NCBI RefSeq assembly: GCF_000412695.1
Contig: NC_021499.1
Coordinates: 1,426,001-1,490,000, forward strand
DNA: 64,000 bases
From: Pseudomonas resinovorans NBRC 106553
Lineage (GTDB): Bacteria > Pseudomonadota > Gammaproteobacteria > Pseudomonadales > Pseudomonadaceae
Reading direction: 5' to 3'
Shown: positions 27,428 through 36,531 of the stretch, one piece after another
How the letters are laid out: each line of letters opens with the position of its first letter
Numbering within the stretch: the first letter of the stretch is position 1
The notes under the pieces: generated by a model
What the model was told of the DNA's origin: nothing
What the model saw: only the letters and a program-made list of their open reading frames with translations
The model's database searches: none
Made by a program: the position numbers and the translations under genes

Positions 27428-28351
27428 CTACGCAAAGGCGCTCAGCAGGCCATCGAAGACGGCGTTGGCGGCGCTCAGGAGCTGATCATCATCGGTGATG
27501 CTTTCCCGCAGACCCGCCAGCAGCCGCTCGATACCCGCCGCCTCGGCCGGCTGCACACCGCCTACGTCCAGGTAATGCACCAGGGCGGCGATTTTCCCCA
27601 GGGCGGGGGCGTTCAGCTCGAAACTGGCTTGCAGGGTCTCGAACGTGACGCGGTTGCCGACGTGGCTGAAGGTGGCACCGTCGAAATCGAAGCCCAGCGC
27701 GTCGGGTGGGCAATCATGGGGCGAGTCCAGCCAGAGGATGCGCGCGTCGTGATCGATGAAGCGGCGAATCAGCCAGGCACTGGCGAGGCGATCCACCCAC
27801 GGGCGCTTGCGAGTCGCCCATGTGCGTCCCTGATAGTCCTGCTGCCTCTGCAACGCAATGGGCTGGTCATGGCTGGATGGCTCGTCCGCGGAGAGGGCGC
27901 GGCTGACGGCGGTTTCCAGCTCCTGCAGAGCCGCATCGACCTGTTGGCGAGTCTGGTCCGCGAAGAAATCGATGTTCGCCAGCTGGGCAAAGGCCTTGCG
28001 AAGTTTGCGCACCTGCCTGGTGGAAGCCAGCGCGTTCTCCGCCCTCAGCTGGGTTCGGCAGGCGTCGATCTCGGTGCGCAGGTTCGCATAATCCTCGCTG
28101 CGTTCGAACAGTGGGATGAAGCGCTCACCCTGCGGGTCCTGGATGGGGAGCAGGTAGGCGGTGCCATTGATCGAAAGGATGTCGCGTTCGATATCGGCGA
28201 GCGCCGCGCGGCACATGTCGCTGTCGGGGAGCAGGTACACCCCGTCCCTCAGCACGGCGGCACCGGAGGCCTTCAGCGCGCGCCAAGCCCGCATGCGTGC
28301 GGTGGCATTGGCGGTGGGGAGGGCAAGAACGAGAGATAGCCAGTTTTTCAT
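27428..28351 (-). CDS. chrB: ChrB-type chromate resistance protein/regulator
   Basis: A 307-residue ChrB. The N-terminal region (MKNWLSLVLALPTANATARM) resembles the PaaX-like half, and the C-terminal ChrB domain carries RTWATRKRPWVDRLASAWLI and RRFIDHDARILWL. In characterised operons ChrB senses chromate and regulates chrA; that is known for the family, not shown here. It is the first gene of the operon. Upstream (28352-28390) is an AT-rich promoter-like stretch. Confidence 0.9.
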   Translation of the reverse strand: MKNWLSLVLALPTANATARMRAWRALKASGAAVLRDGVYLLPDSDMCRAALADIERDILSINGTAYLLPIQDPQGERFIPLFERSEDYANLRTEIDACRTQLRAENALASTRQVRKLRKAFAQLANIDFFADQTRQQVDAALQELETAVSRALSADEPSSHDQPIALQRQQDYQGRTWATRKRPWVDRLASAWLIRRFIDHDARILWLDSPHDCPPDALGFDFDGATFSHVGNRVTFETLQASFELNAPALGKIAALVHYLDVGGVQPAEAAGIERLLAGLRESITDDDQLLSAANAVFDGLLSAFA

Positions 28352-28416
28352 GTAGATCTCTCAACATGATTTGTATCTATCTCTACGTTATTCCTGCTCG
28401 AGGCCCAGGCAAAGCT

Positions 28417-28438
28417 CCGCCTGTCTGAAGACAGGCGG
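28417..28438. terminator. perfect 9-bp hairpin upstream of chrB
   Basis: CCGCCTGTC-TGAA-GACAGGCGG, a perfect stem with a tetraloop, 66-87 bases before the chrB start. T-tracts are weak on both sides, so it may be a leftover terminator, a leader hairpin or a protein site. Confidence 0.45.
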
Positions 28439-28566
28439 CTTCACAGGTCGATGTCGAGCTGTCGTCGATGTCCGCTCCTTGCCGATCACCAGCGCTTGTG
28501 AGCGGCGGCGATGGGGCGGGAGCGTCCGGTCTGCGGCTGGTCAGGGGCGTGCCGCAAGCATCCCGC

Positions 28567-29298
28567 CTATCGGTTCAACTCGTACGCGCACATGTTGACC
28601 GTGGTGGCCAGGTTCAGCGATTCGATGGCGCCGCAGCCCGGGATCGTGAAGGGCTGGGCATCGAGGGCCATCAGCTGCTCGCGGGGCACGCCGCGAGCTT
28701 CGTTGCCGAACAGGTAGCAATCGAAGGCCTTGAATCCGGCCGCTTGCACGGGCTCGCCCTGCATGTCCAGGCAGGCGATGCGCGCAAAGCGCGAGCCCAG
28801 GGAGTCCAGCTCCACATCCAGCTCCATGGGCGCATGGAAGATGGCGCCCATGCTGGAACGCACGACCTTGGGGTTGTATGGATCGACGCTGCCGGGGCTG
28901 AGCAGGCAGCGGAAGTTCCCGAACCACGCCAGGGTGCGCAGGATGGTGCCGAGGTTGCCCGGGTCCTGGATTTCATGCAGGTAGATGGCGCGCTCGTTGC
29001 CGGCGGGCGCGGAAACCGGCGCGGCCGGTGCCGGCATCGGCACCACCGCGATGATGCCCTGGGGCGTCTTGGTGTCGGCGATCTGCGCCATCTGGCGGTC
29101 GTTGATCAGATGGGTCTCGAACGGGCTTTGCCAGTGCTCGAAGGCGCCGGTCACATACAGCTGGCTGCGCAGCAGTAGCGGGTTGTGCACGGCGGCTTTT
29201 TGCAGCTCCAGCAGCAGATGCTCGCCCTCCACCAGAAAATGACCGAACTCGGCCCGGTACTTTTTCTGGTGAAGTTTCTTGATGTCGTCGAGTTTCAT
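28567..29298 (-). CDS. TrmH/SpoU-family RNA 2'-O-methyltransferase
   Basis: A 243-residue SPOUT methyltransferase with an N-terminal substrate-binding part (KKYRAEFGHFLVEGEHLLLE). The knotted SAM domain shows motif 1 LHEIQDPGNLGTILRT, motif 2 LFGNEARGVPRE and motif 3 IPGCGAIESLNLATT. The conserved Arg of motif 1, Glu of motif 2 and Asn of motif 3 are present. The target RNA cannot be read from sequence. It starts 11 bases after the FAD oxidoreductase stop, so the two are probably cotranscribed. Confidence 0.88.
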   Translation of the reverse strand: MKLDDIKKLHQKKYRAEFGHFLVEGEHLLLELQKAAVHNPLLLRSQLYVTGAFEHWQSPFETHLINDRQMAQIADTKTPQGIIAVVPMPAPAAPVSAPAGNERAIYLHEIQDPGNLGTILRTLAWFGNFRCLLSPGSVDPYNPKVVRSSMGAIFHAPMELDVELDSLGSRFARIACLDMQGEPVQAAGFKAFDCYLFGNEARGVPREQLMALDAQPFTIPGCGAIESLNLATTVNMCAYELNR

Positions 29299-29309
29299 CA
29301 GGGCGGCGC

Positions 29310-30947
29310 TCAGTGGGTCTGCGCTTCGGTCTGGTTCAGCCCGGCCAGCAGCGACTTGGCCAGGGCTTCGGCGACCTTGATGCCGTCCACGCCCGCCGAG
29401 AGGATGCCGCCGGCATATCCGGCGCCTTCACCGGCCGGGTACAGGCCACGCAGGTTGAGGCTCTGCAGCGTCTCGTGGTCGCGGGTGATGCGCACCGGGG
29501 ACGAGGTGCGGGTCTCGATACCGGTGAGCACCGCGTCGGGGCGATCGAAGCCGCGAATCTGCTTGCCGAAGGCCGGCAGCGCCTCGCGGATGGCCTCGAT
29601 GGCGTAGTCCGGCAGCGAGGGCGCCAGATCGCCCAGGCGCACGCCGGGCTTGTAGGAGGGTTCCACCTCGCCGAATTCGCTCGACGGCACGCCGCGAATG
29701 AAGTCGCCCACCAGCTGCGCGGGGGCGCAGTAATCGCTGCCGCCCAGCACATAGGCGTGGGACTCCAGGCGCTCCTGCAGTTCCACGCCGGCCAGCGCGT
29801 CGCCGGGGAAATCCTGCTCCGGGTTGATGCCCACGACTATGCCGGCGTTGGCATTGCGTTCGTTGCGCGAGTACTGGCTCATGCCATTGGTCACGACGCG
29901 CTCCGGCTCGGAGGTGGCCGCTACCACGGTGCCGCCCGGGCACATGCAGAAGCTGTAGACGGCGCGGCCGTTCTTGGCGTGGTGCACCAGCTTGTAGTCG
30001 GCGGCGCCCAGCTCCGGATGGCCGGCGTACTTGCCCAGCCGGGCCTGGTCGATCAGGCCTTGCGGGTGCTCGATGCGGAAGCCCACGGCAAAGGGCTTGG
30101 CCTCCATGAACACGCCCTGGCGGTGCAGCATGCGGAAGGTATCGCGGGCACTGTGGCCCAGCGCGAGCACGACATGGCGGCTGTGGATAGTTTCGCCATT
30201 GGCCAGCACCACGCCCTCGAGCTGGCCATCGTCGATCAGCAGCTCGGTCACCTTGCTTTCAAACCGGACCTCGCCGCCGAGGGCGATGATTTCCTCGCGC
30301 ATGGCCGATACCACACCGGTGAGGCGGAAGGTGCCGATATGCGGCTTGCTCACGTAGATGATCTCTTCCGGCGCGCCGGCGCGAACGAACTCGTGCACCA
30401 CCTTGCGGGCGTAGAACTTCGGGTCCTTGATCTGGCTGTAGAGCTTGCCGTCGGAAAACAGGCCGGCACCGCCTTCGCCGAACTGTACGTTGGATTCCGG
30501 GGTCAGGACCTTCTTGCGCCACAGCGCCCAGGTGTCCTTGGTACGGCTGCGCACGTCCTTTCCGCGCTCCAGCACGATGGGCTTGAAGCCCATCTGCGCG
30601 AGCAGCAGCGCCGCGAACAGGCCACAGGGGCCGAAGCCCACCACCAGCGGCCGCTCGGTGAGGTCGGCCGGGGCCTGGCCCACCGGGTAGTAGTTGGTGT
30701 CCGGGGCCGGGCGCACGTTGTGGTCGTCGCTGAAGCGCGCCAGGATCGCCGCCTCGTCGCGGGCCTCCAGGTCGATGATGTAGATGAACAGGATGACGCT
30801 GTTCTTCTTGCGGGCATCGTAGCTGCGCTTGAACACGGTGAAGTTCAGCAGGTCGGCATCGCTGATTTTCAGGCGTTGGACGATGGCCTGGCGCAGTTCA
30901 TCGGCGGAGTGATCGAGGGGCAGGGACAGTTCGTTGATGCGAATCAT
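29310..30947 (-). CDS. FAD-dependent oxidoreductase (COG2509-type dehydrogenase)
   Basis: A 545-residue NAD(P)/FAD-dependent protein. An N-terminal 90-residue domain (IRINELSLPLDHSADELRQA) precedes the FAD-binding Rossmann motif VVGFGPCGLFAALLLAQMG. Further blocks are SNVQFGEGGAGLFSDGKLYS and the C-terminal GLYPAGEGAGYAGGILSA. The reaction is not characterised as far as I know. The ATG at 30947 was chosen over an upstream frame-mate at 30986 because it opens directly into the conserved N-domain. It is divergent from rlmE. Confidence 0.82.
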   Translation of the reverse strand: MIRINELSLPLDHSADELRQAIVQRLKISDADLLNFTVFKRSYDARKKNSVILFIYIIDLEARDEAAILARFSDDHNVRPAPDTNYYPVGQAPADLTERPLVVGFGPCGLFAALLLAQMGFKPIVLERGKDVRSRTKDTWALWRKKVLTPESNVQFGEGGAGLFSDGKLYSQIKDPKFYARKVVHEFVRAGAPEEIIYVSKPHIGTFRLTGVVSAMREEIIALGGEVRFESKVTELLIDDGQLEGVVLANGETIHSRHVVLALGHSARDTFRMLHRQGVFMEAKPFAVGFRIEHPQGLIDQARLGKYAGHPELGAADYKLVHHAKNGRAVYSFCMCPGGTVVAATSEPERVVTNGMSQYSRNERNANAGIVVGINPEQDFPGDALAGVELQERLESHAYVLGGSDYCAPAQLVGDFIRGVPSSEFGEVEPSYKPGVRLGDLAPSLPDYAIEAIREALPAFGKQIRGFDRPDAVLTGIETRTSSPVRITRDHETLQSLNLRGLYPAGEGAGYAGGILSAGVDGIKVAEALAKSLLAGLNQTEAQTH

Positions 30948-31070
30948 GGCGGTAATCCTGGCCGGTGACTCCGGCAAAGGAAGCAATAGGGGAGGGGGTA
31001 AGCCGCCAATTGTAGCCGCCGCCGCCCCCCCCTGTCAGGCCTGGCCCGATGGGGCACCCGCCCGGCGGAT

Positions 31071-31100
31071 TTAACCTGGGCGGCGTTATCGGCTTATAAT
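31071..31100 (+). promoter_or_regulatory. sigma-70 type promoter of rlmE
   Basis: A consensus -10 TATAAT (31095-31100) with a -35-like TTAACC (31071-31076) at 18-base spacing, about 85 bases before the rlmE ATG. Recognised by eye from the consensus. Confidence 0.6.
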
Positions 31101-31184
31101 CGCCGCCACTTTGCGCCCAATCGCTTGCGTTCCGTCCTATTCGTTGGTGCGCTCCCCACTTCGATTCTCCCTGTTGGCTCTCCC

Positions 31185-31805
31185 ATGAAACGATCCAAAA
31201 GCAGCCGCCGCTGGCTGGATGAACACGTCAACGATCCCTACGTCAAACGGGCCCAGAAGGATGGCCTGCGTTCCCGTGCCAGCTACAAACTCATCGAGCT
31301 GAACGAGAAGGACAAGCTGATCCGCCCCGGCATGCTGATCATGGACCTGGGCTCCGCCCCCGGTGGCTGGTCGCAGGTGGCCGGCCGGCTCGTCGGCGAA
31401 AATGGCCGGGTGATCGCCAGCGACATCCTGCCGATGGACCCGCTCGACAACGTCGACTTCATCCAGGGCGACTTCACCGACGACGCCGTGTTCCAGCAGA
31501 TCCTCGACCTGCTCGCCGGCCGCCAGCCCGACCTGATCATCTCCGACATCGCCCCCAACATCAGTGGCGTGGCCGCCGCCGACCAGGCCTCCTCCATGTA
31601 CCTGGTGGAGCTCGTCCTCGACATGGTCCGCCAGGTGCTCAAGCCCAACGGCAACTTCCTGGCCAAGGTCTTCCAGGGCGAAGGCTCAGACGAGTACCTG
31701 AAGGATGTGCGCACCTCCTTCGAGAAGGTGGTGATCCGCAAGCCGGAAGCTTCCCGACCGCGCTCGCGGGAGGTCTACCTGGTGGGCAAGGGCTTCAAGG
31801 GCTGA
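31185..31805 (+). CDS. rlmE: RlmE/FtsJ-type 23S rRNA (uridine 2'-O) methyltransferase
   Basis: Methylates the ribose of U2552 (E. coli numbering) in 23S rRNA. 206 residues, the normal length. The catalytic tetrad is intact: Lys35, Asp121 ([10 protein letters not shown]), Lys161 (FLAKVFQG) and Glu196 (SREVYLV), each exactly three less than in E. coli RrmJ. SAM motif [17 protein letters not shown] is present. In most pseudomonads rlmE sits beside ftsH, but here it stands alone between an oxidoreductase and an acyl-CoA ligase. It could be the sole copy relocated or a paralogue. Confidence 0.85.
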   Translation: MKRSKSSRRWLDEHVNDPYVKRAQKDGLRSRASYKLIELNEKDKLIRPGMLIMDLGSAPGGWSQVAGRLVGENGRVIASDILPMDPLDNVDFIQGDFTDDAVFQQILDLLAGRQPDLIISDIAPNISGVAAADQASSMYLVELVLDMVRQVLKPNGNFLAKVFQGEGSDEYLKDVRTSFEKVVIRKPEASRPRSREVYLVGKGFKG

Positions 31806-31817
31806 GGCGCCCACTAG

Positions 31818-33575
31818 CTACTCCGGCCTCGCATCTCGCGCAATGCCCCGTTCAGGGGCATTTGCTCCTGCATCCCACCGCAGCCCCAGGCGTTCGGCCT
31901 GTTCCGCACACCAGCCTCGATGTTCCACCGGCACGTTTTCGAGGTTGAGTACGAGGCTGCCATCGCTTTGCTGGTTCACCTCGACGGTGAGCCGAAGCCC
32001 CCGCTGTTCCGCGCGTTCGTTGTACGCGTGCGCCGCCGCCAGCTCGCGCAGGCGGTGCTTGATGATCTTGCCCACCGCCGTGACCGGTAATTGCTCCAGC
32101 AGGAAAATCCGTTTCGGGCAGGCCGGGCGTTCGGCCATGTGTTCAAGGGCGTACGCGAGCAGCTCGTCAACCCTGGCCAGGCTGCCCCGGCGCAGCTGCA
32201 CGAAGGCCACCGGTAGTTCCCCTGCATATTCGTCGGGCATGCCGACGGCGGCGGCCAGCGACACCTGGGGGTGGGACTCCAGGCAGTTCTCGATCAGCGC
32301 CGGGTCGATGTTGTGGCCACTGCGGATGATCAGGTCCTTGGCCCTTCCGGTGATGAAGAGGTTGCCCTGGTCGTCCAGGCGCCCCAGGTCACCGGTGCGG
32401 AGCCAGCCGTCCTCCAGCGGGTTTTCGCCGTGTCCCAGGTAACCGGGGAAGACGGTCGGACCACGCACGCAGATCTCGCCGTTGCCGGCTATCCGAACCT
32501 CGATCGCGCCACTCACGTGGCCAGCGCTGCCGGGTATGGAGGGGCATTCGAGGTTGGGCAAGGTGATGACGCCGGCCGCCTCGGTCATGCCATAGGCCTG
32601 GTACAGATTCAGCCCGGTCATGGCGCGAAGCTGTTCGCAGAGTGCCGCCGGCACCGGTGCGCCGCCCGAGATCATTAAACGCAGCGAGCTGATGTCATGG
32701 CCGCCAAGGGGGACCTCGAGCATGGCCGCAACCGACGTCGGGATGCCGCCACTGATGGTGATGCCGTACCGCTCGACCAGTTGCCAGTGACGCTGGATCA
32801 CCTCTGGATTGCGGAAGCCTGCGAGGGTCGGCAACAGCATGTGCAAGCCGCTGGCGATTCCGCCCAGGCTGTTCACCAGGGCGCCCGCGACGTGGAAGAG
32901 CGGCAAGCCGTTGAGCGCCACGTCAGCGGAACTGGCGGCCATGCAACGCACATAGGCGTGCGCTGCCGCCACCTGATTGGCGTGGGTGTGGCAGGCCAGT
33001 TTCGGCAATCCGGTGGTGCCGCCGGTGTGGAAGTAGGCGGCGATGTCGTCGGCCTGCGGCTGCAACTGTGCCTCCAGCTCGGCGGCGCTGTAGTTGTCCA
33101 GCAATGCCTCGAAGCTGAAGTCGCCCCCCGCGGTCACGACCGACACGCATTTGGGCTGGTGTGGCAGGCGTCGGGCAACGTTCAGGGTCTTTTGCCAAAG
33201 GTCGGAACCGGGCATCGGTCCGAGTACGAAGATCAGCTCGGTGTTCGCCTTCAGCATCAGGTTGTACAGCGCATCCTCGCAGAGCAGCGGGTTGAGCGGG
33301 TTGGCAACCCCGACGCAGGCGGCGGACCAGAGCAGGTACTGGCTCTGGGGAATGTTCGGCAGCAGCAGCGAGACTACCGGTTTACGGCTGCCTGCAAGGT
33401 CGAGAATCAGCCGCGCCGCGCGGTGGGTGTTGGCCAGCAGCTCGCCATAGCTCACCTGCTGCCCCTCGATTGGACTCAGGTCGCTGAGGTAGGTCAGTGC
33501 CGGTTTGTCACGATGGGCACTGGCAGACGCTTGCAGCAGCTCGTAGACGGTTTTCGCACGAGGAGGAGGGAGCAT
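31818..33575 (-). CDS. AMP-forming acyl-CoA synthetase
   Basis: A 585-residue adenylate-forming ligase. The core motifs are HTGGTTGLPKLACHTH (A3), YQAYGMTEAAG (A5), DGWLRTGDLGRLDDQG (A7) and FITGRAKDLIIRSGHNI (A8). The catalytic lysine is in PVTAVGKIIKHRLR. Substrate unknown. It is not one of the steroid clusters' immediate neighbours, yet the window otherwise lacks the CoA ligase those clusters need. The start is ATG 33575. A perfect TTAACA/TGTTAA palindrome lies about 57 bases upstream. It converges on rlmE. Confidence 0.85.
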   Translation of the reverse strand: MLPPPRAKTVYELLQASASAHRDKPALTYLSDLSPIEGQQVSYGELLANTHRAARLILDLAGSRKPVVSLLLPNIPQSQYLLWSAACVGVANPLNPLLCEDALYNLMLKANTELIFVLGPMPGSDLWQKTLNVARRLPHQPKCVSVVTAGGDFSFEALLDNYSAAELEAQLQPQADDIAAYFHTGGTTGLPKLACHTHANQVAAAHAYVRCMAASSADVALNGLPLFHVAGALVNSLGGIASGLHMLLPTLAGFRNPEVIQRHWQLVERYGITISGGIPTSVAAMLEVPLGGHDISSLRLMISGGAPVPAALCEQLRAMTGLNLYQAYGMTEAAGVITLPNLECPSIPGSAGHVSGAIEVRIAGNGEICVRGPTVFPGYLGHGENPLEDGWLRTGDLGRLDDQGNLFITGRAKDLIIRSGHNIDPALIENCLESHPQVSLAAAVGMPDEYAGELPVAFVQLRRGSLARVDELLAYALEHMAERPACPKRIFLLEQLPVTAVGKIIKHRLRELAAAHAYNERAEQRGLRLTVEVNQQSDGSLVLNLENVPVEHRGWCAEQAERLGLRWDAGANAPERGIARDARPE

Positions 33576-33631
33576 GGCAGGTTCCTGCGGATTGTTTTCT
33601 CGATTCTGTGCAGGCCATGGGAGGGGCGGCA

Positions 33632-33645
33632 TTAACAAATGTTAA
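33632..33645. promoter_or_regulatory. candidate operator palindrome upstream of acyl-CoA synthetase
   Basis: TTAACA-AA-TGTTAA, a perfect inverted repeat with 6-base arms, 57 bases upstream of the acyl-CoA synthetase ATG. It would suit a dimeric repressor, but no regulator is assigned. The rest of 33646-33867 has no gene; a 9-bp arm hairpin CAGCCGGAC...GTCCGGCTG is at 33791-33815. Confidence 0.45.
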
Positions 33646-33867
33646 GAACCTGCGGTAGTGACTCAGAGGTTCGACGAGGCCTTTGCGCGTGCGCTGAACG
33701 AGCTGGGATCGGCTGCAACCACGGCTTCGACGCCAGGTTGCTCGATAGGCGGTAGCGCTAGTGGGCCGTCTGTTGACCCAGGTCCATGAACAGCCGGACG
33801 TGCGTTGTCCGGCTGCTGCGCATCCGCCAGAATTCACCTCATTCCGTTCCAATCGAGGCTAGCAACC

Positions 33868-34290
33868 ATGCGCAAATCATTCTCCGCACTTGCTTTCAGC
33901 ATCCTGGCGTCCCAGTACGTAGTCGCCGGCGAAACCACTAACACGGCGGTCGGCGGTGGCGTCGGTGGGGCCCTGGGGAGCGTGGTGGGCCAGGCCGTCG
34001 GCGGCAGCACCGGCGCGGCCATCGGTGCCGGCCTCGGCGGCGCGGCGGGCGGCGCGGTGAGCGCGAAGGATGGCAAGAAGACCGAAGCGGCTATCGGCGG
34101 TGGCCTCGGTGCGGCCGGTGGCCAGGTGCTCGGCAACAGCGTGGGCGGTGCCACCGGTGGCGCAATCGGCGCCGGCCTGGGTGGCGCTGCCGGCAGCGCC
34201 ATCGGCAACAACCTGGCCGATGACGACGACCACCACGACAACCACAAGGCCAGCCACAAGCGTAAACACAAGCACAAGCATCACGACTGA
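33868..34290 (+). CDS. exported glycine-zipper protein with basic His/Lys tail
   Basis: A 140-residue protein with a signal peptide (first ~20 residues, SQYVVAGE). The body consists of glycine-zipper repeats (GGGVGGALGSVVGQAVGG, GAGLGGAAGGAV, twice over). It ends in an Asp run (DDDDHHD) and a Lys/His-rich tail. Glycine zippers form membrane-spanning helix packing; similar envelope proteins have unknown roles. The charged tail could bind metal or anionic polymer. A terminator follows. Confidence 0.72.
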   Translation: MRKSFSALAFSILASQYVVAGETTNTAVGGGVGGALGSVVGQAVGGSTGAAIGAGLGGAAGGAVSAKDGKKTEAAIGGGLGAAGGQVLGNSVGGATGGAIGAGLGGAAGSAIGNNLADDDDHHDNHKASHKRKHKHKHHD

Positions 34291-34310
34291 CCCCAGCGGT
34301 CGTTACCCGC

Positions 34311-34340
34311 AAGCCCGCCTTCCTGGCGGGCTTTTGCTTT
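34311..34340 (+). terminator. Rho-independent terminator
   Basis: AAGCCCGCC / GGCGGGCTT stem (34311-34319, 34325-34333) with a 5-base loop and T-rich tail, 20 bases after the glycine-zipper gene. The 34341-34459 remainder holds no gene. Confidence 0.9.
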
Positions 34341-34459
34341 TCAGCGTGCGATTGCGGGGTTGGCTGTGGAGGGATGGTGGGTACGCAGGGTGCTGGGGTA
34401 GGGGCACGACCGGTGTCAGCGGGCAGGGCAATCAGGGCCTGCCCCGTCATGGCCCCCGG

Positions 34460-35344
34460 TTAGGCCGGGATCATCTGTCGGACGGCCTGCTTCTCCAGCG
34501 CCTCCACCAGCCAGGTGCAGAAGCTGCGGGTGAGCGGGTCGCCCTCGCTGTCGCGGTGCACCAGCCAGCTCCAGTTCGGGCCACGCACGGTCTGCTCCGT
34601 GAGGGGCACCAGCAGCGCCTGATCCCGCGCGCGCCCGGCCAGCAACTGGCTCACCAGGGCGATGCCCAGCCCCTGGCTGGCGGCATCCAGCAGCAGGCCG
34701 GGATCGGAAAAATTCAGCCCCTGGCTCTGCTGGCCGATGTCGGCGCCGCCCTGCACCTGCCAATGGCTCCAGTCCATCTCGCGCTCGCCATGCAGGGTCG
34801 TCCGCGCATTCGCCGGCAGCTCCAGCAGGCCGGGGTGGCACGCGGGGTAGAGGCGGTCTTCCAGGAGCACGCGCAGGCTGCATTCGGCCTGTGCGCTGAG
34901 GTCGTCGCGCACGGCGATGTCGATGGTCTGGGTGGCCATGTCCGGCGTCTCGTCGGTGGTCAGCAGCCAGAGGTCCACCTGCGGGTGGCGCCGGTGGAAA
35001 TCCGCCAGGTGCGGCACCAGCCAATGACGGGCGAAGGCCGGGGTGGTGTTGACCACCAACTGATTGGGCTTGCGGTACTGGTCGAGGCGGCGGATGCCCA
35101 CGGCCAGTTGCTGCAACAGGGATTGGGTGGTGCTGAGCAGGTCGAAGCCGGCATCGGTCAGCGCCACGCTGCGGCCGTTGCGAAAGAACAGCGGCTGTTC
35201 GAGAAAGCTTTCCAGGCTGCGAATCTGCTGGCTGATGGCCGACTGGGTGAGGTGCAGCTCTTCGGCGGCCTTGTGGAAGCTGCCGAGGCGAGCAGCGGCT
35301 TCGAAGCCGCGCAGGGCATTCAGGGGTGGCCAGTGTTTCAGCAT
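34460..35344 (-). CDS. LysR-family regulator of the agmatine operon
   Basis: A 294-residue LysR regulator. The N-terminal winged HTH reads LNALRGFEAAARLGSFHKAA and LTQSAISQQIRSLE, of the GcvA-like subgroup. The C-terminal effector domain has DIAVRDDLS and AASQGLGIALVSQL. It is transcribed divergently from aguA across 133 bases, the classic arrangement for control of the neighbouring operon. The inducer would be agmatine, carbamoylputrescine or another polyamine by inference. Confidence 0.87.
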   Translation of the reverse strand: MLKHWPPLNALRGFEAAARLGSFHKAAEELHLTQSAISQQIRSLESFLEQPLFFRNGRSVALTDAGFDLLSTTQSLLQQLAVGIRRLDQYRKPNQLVVNTTPAFARHWLVPHLADFHRRHPQVDLWLLTTDETPDMATQTIDIAVRDDLSAQAECSLRVLLEDRLYPACHPGLLELPANARTTLHGEREMDWSHWQVQGGADIGQQSQGLNFSDPGLLLDAASQGLGIALVSQLLAGRARDQALLVPLTEQTVRGPNWSWLVHRDSEGDPLTRSFCTWLVEALEKQAVRQMIPA

Positions 35345-35477
35345 GATCGATAAGCCTTGCTAATCAGTGATCCGCAAAATCTATCGTTTGTTCCCGCATT
35401 TTTACAGGCCTAGCATGCAATCAACTACCGAGGCCTCGGTTTTCGCTGATAACAAAATCTGAACTCAAGGCACTTGT

Positions 35478-36527
35478 ATGCAACTGAATGATGCGCAGAA
35501 CGGCTGGGTCATGCCCGCCGAATGGGTCCAACATGCCGCCACCTGGATGGCCTTCCCCCACAACCGGGCGCTCTGGGAGAACGGCTGGGGCGTGACGCTG
35601 GCCGAGGTGCAGGTGGACTTCGCCCGGGTGGCCAACGCCATCGCCCGCTTCGAACCGGTGAAGATGGTGGTGGACCCCTCGGCCGTGGAGCGTGCCCGCG
35701 AACTTTGCGGACCCAACGTCGAGCTGATCGAACTGGCGATCAACGACAGCTGGTGCCGCGACTCCGGCCCCAGCTTCGTCTGCCATCCCACCCTGGGCGT
35801 CGCCGGGGTCAACTGGCGCTTCAACGCCTGGGGCGGCAAGTCCGCCTTCGACCTCGACGAGAGCCTGGCCCGGCGCGTGCTCGGCCACCTCGGCATGGAG
35901 TGCTTCGACACGGTGCTGACCAACGAGGGCGGCGCCATCCATGTCGACGGCCAGGGCACCCTGATCACCACCGAGTCCGTGCTGCTCAACAGCAACCGCA
36001 ACCCCGGCATGAGCAAGGTGGAAATGGAGGAAATCTTCACCCGCCTGCTGGGGGTGAAGAAAACCATCTGGCTGCCGGGCGACCCGGACTACGTCACCGG
36101 CGACATGACCGACGGCCACGTGGACGGCGTGTGCGCCTTCGCCCGCCCAGGCGCGCTGCTGCTGGACGCCACCCGCGATTCGTCCTCGACCTACGCCAAG
36201 GTGGCGCGGGAGAACCGCCGCGCCCTGGAGCTGGCCACCGACGCCCAGGGCCGCCGCTTCGAGATGCTCGAACTGTACGAGGCCAGCGAGGCGGTGGACC
36301 CGAACGCCGAGGTGTTCTGCGCCTCCTACACCAACTTCTACATCGCCAACGGCGCCATCATCATGCCGGCCTACGGCATCGCCGCCGACGACGAAGCGGC
36401 GGCCACCCTGCGCCTGGCCTTCCCCGGCCGCGAAGTGGTGCCGGTGCAAATCAACCAGCTGGCCCATGGCGGCGGCGGTGTGCACTGCATCACCCAGCAA
36501 CAGCCGGCCTGGCCGCTGAAGGGGTGA
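35478..36527 (+). CDS. aguA: agmatine deiminase (cytoplasmic)
   Basis: Converts agmatine to N-carbamoylputrescine and ammonia. 349 residues, no signal peptide. Guanidino-modifying-enzyme motifs are visible: INDSWCRDSGPSF, LTNEGGAIHVDG, TDGHVDGVCAF, and the nucleophile Cys337 in HGGGGVHCITQ. First gene of an operon whose order (deiminase, amidase, polyamine-binding protein, Tat deiminase) matches the agu2ABCA' operon reported in Pseudomonas aeruginosa. So it is the agu2A equivalent. Confidence 0.92.
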   Translation: MQLNDAQNGWVMPAEWVQHAATWMAFPHNRALWENGWGVTLAEVQVDFARVANAIARFEPVKMVVDPSAVERARELCGPNVELIELAINDSWCRDSGPSFVCHPTLGVAGVNWRFNAWGGKSAFDLDESLARRVLGHLGMECFDTVLTNEGGAIHVDGQGTLITTESVLLNSNRNPGMSKVEMEEIFTRLLGVKKTIWLPGDPDYVTGDMTDGHVDGVCAFARPGALLLDATRDSSSTYAKVARENRRALELATDAQGRRFEMLELYEASEAVDPNAEVFCASYTNFYIANGAIIMPAYGIAADDEAAATLRLAFPGREVVPVQINQLAHGGGGVHCITQQQPAWPLKG

Positions 36528-36531
36528 TGGC

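Noticed and set aside
29313..30968. 551-codon plus-strand frame opposite the FAD oxidoreductase
   Set aside because: Shadow frame; the minus strand shows clear FAD and conserved motifs.
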